DNA of 64,000 nucleotides from Chrysoporthe austroafricana (Eukaryota; Ascomycota; Sordariomycetes; Diaporthales; Cryphonectriaceae): contig JYIP02000001.1 of NCBI GenBank assembly GCA_001051155.2, positions 1,364,001 to 1,428,000 on the forward strand. Reading direction: 5' to 3'. Under the pieces are notes generated by a model. It was not told where the DNA came from. It made no database searches and worked only from the letters and a program-made list of their open reading frames with translations. This document shows positions 22,954 to 33,694 of this stretch, one piece after another. The position numbers and the translations under genes are program-made. Position 1 is the stretch's first letter. Every line of letters starts with the position of its first letter.

Positions 22954-24510
22954 ATGCCACCATCCATACTCCGCCTAGCCCCCATAGGCAGGCTCATCTC
23001 AAAACACCCAGACTCGGTCATATATGCTCACACGTACACCATCTACGGGCAATCGAAAGCAGGACAGATCCGCCGCAGCTCGACGGCGCCCCTCACCAGA
23101 CCCTCCGCCCCACTCCGCATCCTCTTCTGCGGTTCCGACGCCTTCAGCTGCGCCTCCCTCTCGGCGCTCCACGACCTGCACAAGGCCCAGCCCGAGCTGG
23201 TCGAGTCCATCGACGTGCTCGTGCGTCCGGGGAAGCCCGGCGGCCGTGGGCTCAAGCGCATCGCCGTGGGACCCCTCTTCCACCTCGCGCAGTCCCTCGG
23301 CCTCCCGCTCCACCAGCGCGACACCTTCACGGGCTGGGACCTGCCCCTCCCCGGGCGCGTGACCCACCCCAAGACGGGCGAGAAGACTATCCTCCCGCAC
23401 CCATCCGGCCTGCACCGCCACAGGCCCCACCACGCGTTCAACCTCCTCATCGCCGTCTCCTTCGGCCTCTTCGTGCCCCCGCGCATCCTCTACTCCCTCG
23501 CCTACGGCGGCCTGAACGTCCACCCCTCGCTGCTGCCAGACCTGCGCGGGCCCGCCCCGCTGCAGTGGGCCATCCTCGCCGGGCGGCCGCATGCTGGCGT
23601 CACCCTGCAGACGCTGCACCCGACCGAGTACGACCGGGGCCACATCCTGGCGCGGACGCCCGCGCCGGGTCTGCCCGTCCCGGAGGGCTGCACCGCACCG
23701 CAGTTGCTAGGGATGCTCGCGCCTGCGGGTGCGGCGCTGCTCACGGACGCCCTCCGCCGCGGCCTGCACGTGCCGCCCTACCCGCCCCAGCTGGATCCGC
23801 CCCCGGTCGGCGGCGCCGCACCCTTCCGCGACGCGCCCAAGATACGCAAGGCCGACTCGTGCATCGACTGGGGCGGCACCGTCTGGGGCCGCGACCACTC
23901 GCTGTACTCAGCCGGGCAGTGGACGGCATCTGACCTCGTGCAGCGCTTCCGAGCCGTCGGGTACCAGCCGGCTGGCAAGGTGACCGGGCTGTGGACGCAC
24001 GCCCTGACGCAGGGGAGCCCGCACGAGGAGCGAGTCATCTTCGAGGACCTCGAGGCTATCCCGTGTCCGCCTATGCTGCTCGATGCGGTGCTGACCATCA
24101 TCCAGCTCAAACACGCTCGCGCCAACGCCGAGGAGTTAGACGAGAAGACGCGGCGGACGGAGCTGCCCGCGCAGTTGGCGAATGTAGTTTTTTCGACGAG
24201 CAATGGGCCCGATGCGCAGGAATTCCGAATGCCTGTGTTGGTGGAGGGGGAGGAGGGGAAGAACGGGACAAGCGTGGTCATACCGGTGAGGGTGCCGTAC
24301 CAGGTTGCGGGTGGACAGGTCACAACTGTGGTAGGGACAGGCGTCGAGGAGTATACCGCGGTCAGGGTGAGGATGATCAAAAACGAGGGTGAGGTGGGCA
24401 AGCCTGCCTCAAGAGCTCTAGAGCGGTTTATGGAGAAGAGATTGACGATGGAGGAAGTTGCGAACCTGGGCTATGCTATGGATGTCATGACGAACCACAT
24501 AGAGGAATAG
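22954..24510 (+). CDS. fmt1: Mitochondrial methionyl-tRNA formyltransferase
   Basis: Transfers a formyl group from 10-formyl-tetrahydrofolate to initiator Met-tRNA for mitochondrial translation. Single exon, 518 aa, ATG in good context (accATGcc). Residues 1-50 are Arg/Ser-rich and serve as a targeting region. The formyltransferase fold starts at LRILFCGSDAFSCASL (~residue 54). The folate-binding and catalytic block is GGLNVHPSLLPDLRGPAPLQ near residue 188, followed by AGVTLQTLHPTEYDRG containing the conserved Asp. The C-terminal tRNA-binding domain (KADSCIDWGG onward, from about residue 298) contains a long insert compared with bacterial Fmt (~315 aa). The gene has markedly GC-rich third positions, so several long antisense frames over it are shadows. 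Confidence 0.94.
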   Translation: MPPSILRLAPIGRLISKHPDSVIYAHTYTIYGQSKAGQIRRSSTAPLTRPSAPLRILFCGSDAFSCASLSALHDLHKAQPELVESIDVLVRPGKPGGRGLKRIAVGPLFHLAQSLGLPLHQRDTFTGWDLPLPGRVTHPKTGEKTILPHPSGLHRHRPHHAFNLLIAVSFGLFVPPRILYSLAYGGLNVHPSLLPDLRGPAPLQWAILAGRPHAGVTLQTLHPTEYDRGHILARTPAPGLPVPEGCTAPQLLGMLAPAGAALLTDALRRGLHVPPYPPQLDPPPVGGAAPFRDAPKIRKADSCIDWGGTVWGRDHSLYSAGQWTASDLVQRFRAVGYQPAGKVTGLWTHALTQGSPHEERVIFEDLEAIPCPPMLLDAVLTIIQLKHARANAEELDEKTRRTELPAQLANVVFSTSNGPDAQEFRMPVLVEGEEGKNGTSVVIPVRVPYQVAGGQVTTVVGTGVEEYTAVRVRMIKNEGEVGKPASRALERFMEKRLTMEEVANLGYAMDVMTNHIEE

Positions 24511-24969
24511 TAGCCGAGAAACTAATACCCAACCCCATTCGCATCGCCTTAAGAGAGAGCTGGACATCTGACAGCGTATCGGATAGGAAGATCTACGTCA
24601 CGACGAGCGAAGAATAGCAAGGAGTAGCCGTGAACTTTCTTCATTGTACGGCCTTGATGAAAGAAGTAATGTTACAGTCTGGTAGCGCGAGACTACCAGA
24701 AGATGCTATCTGCTGAGCAAGGCACGAGGAATCGTGCGATGAGGGCAAGTCAAATCGGGTCGAGACGCCGCCAAATGCAAAGCATAGTCAACCATTTCCA
24801 CCAGGGTCAGCCAAATCATCGCCACCGTGAAAACAACGCCCGTCGTTTCAAGAACTTGTGGCTCTTTCGTATTTCCGCCAGACCATCAGTGAATGTCCCA
24901 TGCAGCGCTCGAGATGACTTGTGTGTCAAGGACAAAACCCCTCATCATGCCCAAGTCCCGTCGAGGGAC
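24511..24969. other. Intergenic between convergent genes
   Basis: 3' flanks of fmt1 and the STF2-like gene, which converge. No conserved frame or notable structure. Confidence 0.5.
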
Positions 24970-25694
24970 TTAGACGCTCTTGGCAGAGTTCTCATCGTCG
25001 ACGGAGCCGCCGCTGGTGGAGGCAGACTCGGTCTTGGTCAGGTCATCCTCGGCGGGGCCGTGGACGGACTCCTCAAAAACAGGCTCGACCTCGTTCAGGT
25101 CGAACTTGGTCTTGAAGTCCGAGAGGTTGTTGGCGTAGCCTGAGGAGTTAGATCGGCGACGGGCATTGGCCAAGTTGAATTGATCATCGAGGATCTCGTC
25201 ACCAGGGTTGCCCCTACGTCTCTCGTCAGCGGGCGCCGGACACGGACTGTGATTTAGAGAGAGCGACATGTGACGTGTAGTGATCTTCCGCGAGCATATG
25301 CAACCTAGGGTGCTTGGCCCTAATGGGAAGTCCGCAGAACGGAGCTAGGGGTGACCGGGGGTATATGACAGATCACGATGGCATGGAGGCCAGAGCTGCT
25401 CACCAGTTGCCCTTGCCGCCGCCGCTCTTCTTGATCTTCTTGGGGTCCTCGCCAGCGTAGCCGTGCTTGGCGAAGTAGCGGGGGAGGTGCTCCTCAGGAG
25501 CAGCAGTGCCGTCAGCCAGGCCGGCGTGGTCCTTGTCGTTGTACTAGAGCAACTGTCAGCACTGGCCGTGATGGACGTTTTCGGCAGACAGGCCATTGGG
25601 TCTTTCGGACCTTGTGAGAGCGGGTCACTGCGGCATGTTAGCGATTCCGTACGTTCGAGAGCCGTGCTGATGGTCAAGATTGATGGGGCTTACT
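24970..25694 (-). CDS. stf2: STF2-like hydrophilin with intron-split start codon
   Basis: Yeast Stf2 is a small hydrophilin linked to F1F0-ATPase stabilisation and desiccation tolerance. The core here, HGYAGEDPKKIKKSGGGKGN followed by WGNPGDEILDD, matches that family closely. Four exons: A at 25694; 25627-25611 (17 nt); 25543-25404; 25213-24970; total 133 aa. The mature start reads A|TG ACC CGC TCT CAC AAG (MTRSHK), matching the family's MTRT start, with the first intron falling inside the ATG. Donor GTAAGC, branch site GCTAAC and acceptor CCGCAG all look normal. The C-terminal third is a disordered Ser/Asp/Glu extension absent from yeast Stf2 (84 aa). No membrane segment. Function is inferred from the family. 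Confidence 0.88.
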
Positions 25695-26450
25695 CTTGGT
25701 GGATTGGGAGGTGAGTTGTTTGGATGGAGGTTGGGTCAAAGGATGACGTTGGGGCGAGGCCGTTTGGCTGTGGTCAAGTCAGCGCTGGCATGCCGGTGCG
25801 GGGGCTGCCACGGAGCTCCTAGAAGCTTCCTGGAGCTTCGAGAGGCACCGAATCCGAACGATCGAAACGGTTGTTTCCATTTCAACGGCGGATGATGTCA
25901 CAGGAGATGGTCGATGGCCCTGCCGTTGACGGCGGTTCCGCAACCAGTAAGGCTGTCGTACAGACGACCACAGTAGGAATGTAGGCGAGCTCCTGAGACG
26001 AAAAGGGGTGTGTACTTACAAAGGGGGTCAGGTTGTGACAGAGAAAGGAGAGAGAGGCGGTTTCGAGATGGAGGCGAGGGTTGAAGATCGCCGAGATGGA
26101 TTGTTGTTAGTTCTCTGTGGTCGTTGGAGTGAAGAGAAAGATGCGAGGTGCGATGAGATGATAGGAGGAGAGAGAGAGAGGAGTGAAGCTGGTCTCGCTC
26201 CGGCGGGGATGGTTCTCCAGGGCTGAAGGTCAATGGTCGTCTCGGAAGGTGAGGGGCAGCTGGGGCGCCTACGATTGATTGATGGGGGGCAGCTTGGTCT
26301 GCATTTATTACCTCGTGTATCAGCGATCGGGAGGGAAGGAGGATGGCAGCATCTCGGTTTCAGGGTCCCCTTGACCAATGGATGGGGTGATCTCAACCAT
26401 CACCGGTCATGTGGCGGCTCTTGGGAGGTGGCCCTTCCAGCTACCACCAC

Positions 26451-26495
26451 AGTACATACTAGTCAGTACATACTGCGGTAGTACGCAGTATGTAC
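26451..26495. repeat. Direct plus perfect inverted GTAC-type repeat
   Basis: agtacatact occurs twice in direct orientation (26451-26460, 26465-26474). Overlapping it is a perfect 12-bp inverted repeat: gtacatactgcg at 26466-26477 and its exact complement at 26484-26495, with a 6-base loop. Could form a stable hairpin. Confidence 0.85.
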
Positions 26496-26620
26496 CCTCC
26501 TCTCGCATGAGTATCCTGTCCTGGTAGATGCCCGCGGCCTCCAGTGACGCTCATCCTTCCCTGCCAGCCTGCCCGCCCCTGTATCTCGCTGTCCTGTCCT
26601 GAAGCTGCTTCGTTATGGTA

Positions 26621-26645
26621 CTTACATACTATGATACTATGTAAG
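26621..26645. repeat. Inverted repeat with 8-bp arms
   Basis: cttacata at 26621-26628 and its complement tatgtaag at 26638-26645 flank a 9-base loop. It is in the same upstream region as the larger GTAC hairpin and has similar word composition. Confidence 0.7.
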
Positions 26646-27090
26646 TGTGGAGACCCGAGGTCGCGACCGGAAGGTTCTATGGGAGAGCAGCGGGCAGTGT
26701 GCTGGGTGGTCTGGGTGGGTACCTACGCTCTGCTATGCGCCATAGTAAGTACGTCCGTACGCAGTACGGGGCATGCGTCACGCGAGCAGGTGTGGAATGG
26801 GCTGACTGGCGTGCGCAGGAAAACTGGGGTGCGCAGGGGTCCTCTCTCCGCGGTCGAGTGCCGCCCATTACGTGATATCAATGTGCTCATTCCCGCCACG
26901 AGGTGCAAAGTACCTCCTGAGCACCTCGAAATGTCGGCAGGGTTGACGTGATGCCATTGCCCTGTCGTGGTGTGCAATACTTACGCAGTCCCGACCCCCC
27001 TCCAGGCGGGAGACGGGCCTCAGAGCCATCCCAGGGGTCTCTCGTCCCCTGGCGAGCTTCCGCAAGCAGACGGGCAGCAGGCAGCGTGCC

Positions 27091-27120
27091 AGTCAGGTCA
27101 GGTCAGGTCAGGTCAGGTCA
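27091..27120. repeat. AGGTC pentanucleotide tandem repeat
   Basis: Five perfect aggtc copies, preceded by a partial unit (agtc) and followed by a single a, within 30 bases. A simple-sequence tract with no adjacent gene. Confidence 0.9.
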
Positions 27121-27999
27121 CCAGCAACGTGGGCTGTTCCACATCCCGCCGCGTTTCCCCAGACCCACAGCGCCTGCTGTGGCCCGTGGGGAGGTGGGAG
27201 GTTGCTGCCACCCTGCGCTGCACAAATGACATCAGCCAGGTCCACTCGAGTCCTGCCGATCCCCGGTCACCCTGACTACCAATGTACGATGCTGCCGCTA
27301 AATCCCTCCCGGAGATCCGGGGTACATACATGGTACTCCGTACCACTGAACCTTATTTCCCTAACCCCCACTGTCGCTTCTCACCTCTCGAGCTACCACC
27401 ATACTCAGCCAACCATCGCGATCACCTACGCACCCTTATCGCGAATTGAATGGCGCGAAGGGGTCTCTGTTTAGAACCCCTCCGTGCCCTCGTATAAGAT
27501 GGCCGATCCTCATCAACTCGTCGAGGACAGAGGAATGCGGCAGATGGACCCTCCGCCACAGCGATTCGCAGGCGAGACACTGACTGCACGGGCCGAGACA
27601 CTGACACCGTTGCGGAAGGTGTGCACGCGTGGTATTGCCAGATGGTTTGCGGCGCAGAGTCGCCTGGAATGGAGAGAACGCCATCATCTCCCATCTGGTT
27701 GACGCAAGCTGTGTCGAGGAGAGGCTGCGCTTGGCTGACGACTTCCCGCGTCTTCCGCGTCCTTTGTTTCCCAGTCCATCGTTGGTATGCAGTCAAGCAG
27801 TACTAGTCAGCCGCCCAGCGCCCTTATCAGTGACACGCATAATGCCGTTTCTCGTTAGGGGACAGCACAAAAGAAGAATTCCTAAGGGATACTCCCTGCT
27901 GTATGGCTCAGCGCGAGGGATATCCCGGTGATCGTATTGGCTTTGGGTAGGTAATCATTGGTAATCTATACTTGCTTCATACTTTCCTACGAGAGACAG

Positions 28000-30117
28000 C
28001 ATTGAAAAGTCACCGCGATTGGAGAACAAGTATCTGGATAGAGCTATGTATTAGCGGGTGCTCAGGGATGCAGCTGATATCAAGACCCCAGAACCCAATA
28101 GTTGTTTCTCTACTATGTAACGAGAAACGGCATATATATATCATGGACATCTACACTGCTGTATCAGACCTATGCTTTTGGATAGTTCTCTCAGAGCCGC
28201 TATAGATTTGCCCCTAGTTGCTACCTAAGGCTTCTGAAATTCCTTAACATAAAATCGACATCGAAGTCCGGCCAAGTCTCGATTTCTTTAGTATTCGACT
28301 TCGCTAAGTCTAAGTGACTCTGACGGGCTCGCGATCAGCTCTTTCATTATTATCCTCAGCATCCTAGAGATCAATTAATATCCTCGTAATGATCCTAAGA
28401 TTCAGTATCGCTCTATAAGATAGTTAGTAAGCAAAGGTAATAACGAAAGCTGAAACTGGCAAGAATACTGACGTTGTCGAATATATCGAAATTCTGATTC
28501 GGGTCAGGCTACGAAACCATAGTATGTGTTAGCAATACAATAGTTCAGACCAGAACTGGCAAGAACACTAGCCAAGACGTTCGAAACAGACGTTTCTGTA
28601 GATCTTTTCCTTTTGAGTATAATCGAAATATGTGCCTTTGGTTTCCCGTACATCTTGTTCTCGTGCTGGCGGAGATCGCAGGCATCCGCAAAACTAATTT
28701 CGCTGTAGGAGCAATTTTCATAGTAGCATCTGAGAAGTTGGCCTTGTCGCTTGCTCTTGCGATCCTTAAGCTGAGCTGCAGAAGATTATCCAACGCACGA
28801 GCGGTCGCAGCCTCTGACGGGGCAGGTGAGCGCCGTTCCTCCAAATTCGGCCTTGAATGAAATTAGCTCGGCAGATGACAGGCCAATACAACTCTTTGCT
28901 TTCAGTAGGAGTTGGATGACGGTGTGAATTGCTGTCGGCCAAGAGTAGTGTCTCAGTCAACTGCTCGAATATCTAGAGTAGACGTCAGCACAGTTACGGC
29001 GACTCAGAAGGTGCACTCTTCGTACCTGGCCCATCAATAGTTTGCTGTGCATCGAACAACTTACGGAAGGAGTGAACACGACTTATCAGGCTAGAACATC
29101 AGGGTATTTCCCCAGCTTCTGAATATGGATGTCTATGATTGGATTCGGACTTTCTAGAGGATGTTTATCAGTCCTTCGCTGCAGTGGCTGCGGGAGACCA
29201 TCATGCTGAGCTGCAAGTCGCAGCATTTGTCTCCTCAAGAGACTTGAGGGTCGGGCTGCCCTTGAGTAGATTCAATGCACTTGAGAATAGGTGAAGTCCA
29301 GTTCTCACTGGCATACCCTTGAAAACCCAGGATTTCGAGACCGACAATTTCCATCATCTCCTCTGCTTTAAAATCAGAATGGGCGGATCCCAGCATTCGA
29401 AGGAGATGGTAAACGCCGTGAACTGTAAAAGCTGAGGCAAAGGGCCCATTTGGTTAACTAAGGAGGAGACTTGATAATAAGTTATTAAATGATATATCTG
29501 GTATTGGGAATGGACATACGCCGGCAGTGTTGTATATATAAAAGCAACGGCACCACCGGGTCCGTCTTCGATCAATGATCTGCAAATATCGAGAGTATTG
29601 TGGAAGGGATTGCTGTCTCTATTAGAGTCATGCAGTATTCCATCACATTACCGTACGGTGGCTGGGAAGAGAAAAGTCAATTATAGCACAAGTAGAACTC
29701 TCTGATTCCGGGGGAAATATTGCAATGTAGCAGGTGCCGGGCTTGGCCTACCTACGTACTGGTCACAGCGCGCACTGCCAAAGCCTCAGCCACCGGCTGA
29801 GAGAAGTGATGAACTCACAATCAAGTTCCTGGTGCCGTCACCTCTCCTAGATCACCTGCGACGGTGTATCAGCGTTCCGTAACTAACGTACGTCAAACAT
29901 CCGGGATCCACCCTGGTTAGGGAAGTTTGTCTCCTACAGTTGAGGAACGCAACAGTCATCTGCGGCAATCCTCATGCTCATCTCGAGAGGTTCACCTTGG
30001 GATGGAATATGCTGTCGAGGCTGGAACAGACACCGCGATAACGACTTCTTAAGGTCATATTGTCATGATTGTTGTCAACCTATCTCCAGCTCGCGGCTCT
30101 ATGGGAAGAGGATGCTT
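28000..30117. other. AT-richer region with decayed coding traces
   Basis: Base composition drops in GC relative to the genes on either side, and TA-rich words are common. No intact gene. A 10-12 base motif, aactggcaaga, occurs twice (near 28456 and 28554). One stretch on the minus strand (29235-29440) reads as protein-like (see separate entry). I infer an old, mutated accessory segment. No terminal repeats or transposase found. Confidence 0.4.
29235..29440 (-). pseudogene. Unidentified coding relic
   Basis: An open minus-strand stretch ending in TGA at 29237-29235 reads HGVYHLLRMLGSAHSDFKA and EEMMEIVGLEILGFQGYASE, ordinary globular protein composition unlike the random frames around it. There is no start codon or recognisable family. 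Probably the surviving part of a decayed gene; it could be chance. Confidence 0.25.
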
Positions 30118-31932
30118 TCAGGTTACAAAAGCAAAAGGCCGGTCGAAACACCCATCCCATCCCGTGCCTGACCTTCGCCAAAACGCCTCCAGATGTTCTC
30201 TCGCTAGCAGCGGCAGGGGCGTACCCAGATCCCGCGCCATCTTGCCCAACTCTTTGCTTACAAACTCGCGCATAGTCACGTCCTTGCTAAAACCATCTGA
30301 TTTGGAAGACTCAAGCCCTGCTACCACCAACGGCCACATCATCCACATCTTGATCACCGGTGAACGCAGAGCTGCCATAAGAGACGACCCAAGAGTCTCT
30401 CTGTGCTCAGACCGGACTTTCGCAAGGTCTACACTGTATGGGAGAATGGAAAGACTCTGCAGGGAGGAGACACAGTAAAGTGCTATGGCGGACTGGTACG
30501 CACTCCCGAGGAGGAGCCACTCGGCGCTGTGGTCGTGGCCGTCGGTAGAAGAGTTTTTGTGGGTATCGGCCCAAGACTGGGGTGCAAAGGAGAGGATACG
30601 GTCGAGAATCTTGTTGGCTATAGGCCTGAGATCGAAAAGATCTGAAGTGTCTAGGCTGTAAGCCTGTGATCGAAGATCATTGATGCGGATAATCTCGAGG
30701 AAGAGCTCCGGCGGACAGAAGAGCACGGGGAAGAGGCCGTCGTCGTAAAATTTGGCAACCGTCTCGACCAGTGAGGACTGGCGGGTCAAGGCGAGTTGCC
30801 GAGAGGGAGGACTCATTGTGTTCGCCATGACGCCGATGCTGAGCGAGATCAGGGGTCAACAAGGGTGACTAGCGTTGGTCTTGATGCAACCTAACACGGC
30901 ATGCAGAGGGGCATCGGGAGGAGGTATGATGTTATGGTTCTCGAGAAAGCTTGTCGATGCTGGAAACTCACATCAGGAAATATTCGATAATGCCTCTCCA
31001 AGCTGGCTGGCCCGCAAAAGATTCCAGTCCACCACGGAGTTCGATCATCTTGCTGGCGCCTTCAAAATGTTGTGCCCATGTTGAAGAGGCGCATTGTCGT
31101 GACTGCTCAAAGACACCGCAGAGTCAGCGCATTTATTACTGGGTATGGGCATGAACACTCTCCGGGTTCAGGTCCAGAAGACCTAGAGGGATGCTCACCT
31201 CGCCAAATAGGAGCATGAGGACAATGCACAACGCATAATCAGTGTTCCGAAGCTTCTCGTCACCGAGGGCAGAAGAGATGGTCTTGATAGCCTTGCCGCG
31301 GTGGTCATACATGCGAGTCCGCAGCACCGCGCATTCAGATTGATCTGTGGCCTCAGGAAATTGTGCAATACGATAACCTATGGCCATGAAGACTAACGTG
31401 TTCATGGCAGGAGCTGGAAGCAAAGGGAGGGATTCCATTGGCATAGGAGTGAGCCAGGGATTCGGCGCAAGCCGAGTGACTGCTTTGTACTGGGGCATGA
31501 TCCCCGTGTTCCCTGAGTAAACCTGTGTGAGTACGTGCCAGTTACATACCTAAACATCAAGAAGTAATCGGCGTCATTGAGGGAAGTACAAGATGAAAAC
31601 TTACAGTACTGTGCCGCTTGAACTATGGCGTCAAGCTCTGTGTTCAGCACAGTCAGGGAAAGAGGAGGATTGTTCATCTCGCTTTGAGTCCCTTTGCGCC
31701 GACCGTCGCTAGAGGCCGTCTGAGGCTTTGGCTTTTTCCTATTTCGGGACTTCACTGTACCAGGTGCCAACCAGCGCAGAGGTTTTCGGTCCTCGTAGCC
31801 CGGACACACCACTCCATTATCGATGCACGTCTTGCAGATTGGGTGTGTAGCATCGCAGGCGACCTGACGGCGAAGACACTCCCAGCATGCCTGCTTTGGA
31901 CATGACAGTTCCTCAATTCTTCCCTTCGACAT
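30118..31932 (-). CDS. Zn(II)2Cys6 transcription factor with fungal-specific TF domain
   Basis: Nuclear DNA-binding regulator. Four exons: 31932-31605, 31512-31199, 31105-30972 and 30838-30118; 498 aa, all phases consistent. The zinc cluster near residues 16-40 is a textbook C-x2-C-x6-C-x6-C-x2-C-x6-C (ACWECLRRQVACDATHPICK, then TCIDNGVVC). A basic Lys/Arg linker follows (SRNRKKPKPQT), then the fungal-specific TF domain 2 (PF11951-like): AAQYWNTGIMPQYKAV, CIVLMLLFGE and the WAQHFEGASKMIELRGG motif. It is divergent from the RTA1-like gene with 607 bp between the start codons. This arrangement often means the regulator controls its neighbour, but that is inference. The acceptor of exon 3 could be three bases later (31102), removing one Gln. 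Target and inducer unknown. Confidence 0.88.
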
Positions 31933-32539
31933 ATCCTCAGCTTAATCTGCAAGGATTCAAGGTTCTCCGAGTCCCGCTGATATTGGTAATGGCGTGTTTA
32001 AGGAGACGAAGAGACTTTGTATTGCCCTAAAAAGTATAATCTGTTGGGTCAGTAGAGAAGCTCGAATGATGTCAGGGTCTTTGGCCGCCATTGCCTAGAC
32101 TTTATTTGTGCGCCCGTAACCTGATACTCGACCCCTTTGTCAACGGCCCCCGCCTTGGCACTTGTGGAGCGGCTGAGCAGATGCATTAAAATCTCACTGG
32201 TACTTGGGACTCGTTTTCTCCTTTTTGGGTTTAGCGTATGGAAGACGCCTTGTATCAGTGCTCAGTACGGTAAGCTTACTCAGTAAGCAGCCTTGGCAGC
32301 CTGCGCCTTGCATTAGAGCTGGCACGCACAGCACGGTTCGGTAAGCATAAGCAGCCTACTCCTGCGCGGATACTGGAGGACCTCTAATTTCCTAATTGGG
32401 ATGACCGTGGCGGCACCTTCAATATGCCCTAGGTAGATATAAGAGCTTGGTGTGCTCGTAGTAATGGCGAAGTTTCCCAAACACATAGAGCGTTGGATCT
32501 ACCAACATTGTCGGGAACATTCACTCATATATTTCCAAG
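31933..32539. promoter_or_regulatory. Divergent promoter with repeated CGG-TAAGC elements
   Basis: Interval between the Zn2Cys6 regulator and the RTA1-like gene. CGGTAAGC occurs at 32268-32275 and again at 32339-32346. Each copy is followed by TAAGCAGCC (32284-32292 and 32348-32356). The first copy overlaps a palindrome, GCTTACT-c-AGTAAGC (32274-32288). CGG triplets are the usual core of Zn2Cys6 binding sites, so these are candidate operator sites for the adjacent regulator. The sequence repeats are seen; the binding is inference. Confidence 0.45.
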
Positions 32540-33694
32540 ATGTCGGAAGGCGAGATTGGTAATTATATCCGTTTCCAACAAAGTCGATGGCATAACCTAA
32601 TGCTTCGGTTCTAATAGTACAAGGGAGCGTTTACATATACGCGCCCAACAAAGGAGCCCCGGTCTTCTTCTGTGTGGCCTTCTTGGCCGCGGGTATTTCA
32701 CATCTTTGGCAATGCCAGTAAGTGTCGTATTCTCTTGTTCACAGTTAGTATCCAGGATTCTCTCATAAACTGACGTTGATAGCCATTACGACTCCTGGAA
32801 ATTGACGGCTCTGCATCCACTGTGCTGCTTCATGTTCTCCATTGGCTTTGTGCTCCGAGAGTACGGCGCTTTCCATTACATTTATACGATCGCGAATCTT
32901 AATGTTTATATCGCAAGTACTTGCTTGATCTACATGGCACCGTAAGTGATCCGAGAACGAGGAAAAGGAGGCGATGAGAGACTGATTAGGACTTTGCTAA
33001 AATTTTTATATCTGCTAGGCCTCTCCTCGAGCTAGCGAACTTCCACATTCTAGGTCGCATCCTCTACTTCGTGCCCTACTGCGCACCAATACACCCGGGC
33101 CGCATCCTCACGACCTTTGGCATGTTGTCCAGCCTAGTCGAAGTCTTCAACGCTATCGGTGTCACATATCTGGCCAACAAATCATACCCGGAGAACCTCA
33201 TCAGTCTCGGTAATACCCTCATGAAGGTTGGGCTGTGTTTGCAGCTCGCGGTCATCGCGCTGTTCATACTCTGCGCGGGCATTTTCCACCACCGCTGCGC
33301 CAAAGCCGGACTCGCTGCAAATTCAAAACTGGCAATACCGCTTCTCATCATGTACATCAGCACGGCCCTGATCCTCACCCGCACCATATATCGGGTTGTC
33401 GAGTACTTTGGTATTTCCAGCCTGGAGACCTCTAAGAACGTGAAAGACAGCAGCCCGATCTTGAGATACGAGTGGTTTTTCTATGTGTTTGAGGCAACAC
33501 TCATGCTCACCAACGTGTGCTTATGGTCTGTTTTCCACCCACGGAGGTTTCTTCCAGCGGATCGTCGCATCTTCCTTGAACGTGATGGGGTCACGGAGGT
33601 TGAAGGGCCTGGACTGGATGATCCTCGAAATTTTTGGTTGACGGTGATAAATCCTTTCGGGTGGTCACAAAAGCACAAGGGTGGAAAAATGTAA
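32540..33694 (+). CDS. RTA1-like integral membrane protein
   Basis: Member of the RTA1/RSB1/PUG1 family of seven-span fungal membrane proteins, linked to lipid translocation and resistance to toxic compounds such as 7-aminocholesterol. Four exons: 32540-32558, 32618-32717, 32783-32941 and 33019-33694; 317 aa. Hydrophobic spans are visible, starting with APVFFCVAFLAAGISHLWQC and ending with FYVFEATLMLTNVCLWSVF. The loop GRILYFVPYCAPIHPGRI, and the TRTIYRVVEY motif between later spans, are family hallmarks. The C-terminus is cytosolic and basic. Divergent from a Zn2Cys6 regulator. Family assignment is firm; transported substrate unknown. Confidence 0.92.

Larger units (their letters stand above)
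25695..27999. other. Long gene-free upstream region of stf2
   Basis: About 2.3 kb without a supported gene. From 26030 to 26230 the plus strand is purine-rich (CT-rich on the stf2 strand), as expected for a 5' UTR/core promoter. It also contains GTAC-rich inverted repeats (26451-26645) and an AGGTC tandem repeat (27091-27120). Open frames of 60-135 codons on both strands lack domains and splice support. Confidence 0.45.

Noticed and set aside
22999..23643. 214-codon minus-strand frame
   Set aside because: It is antisense to FMT1, whose GC-rich third positions remove stops on the opposite strand; no domain in it.
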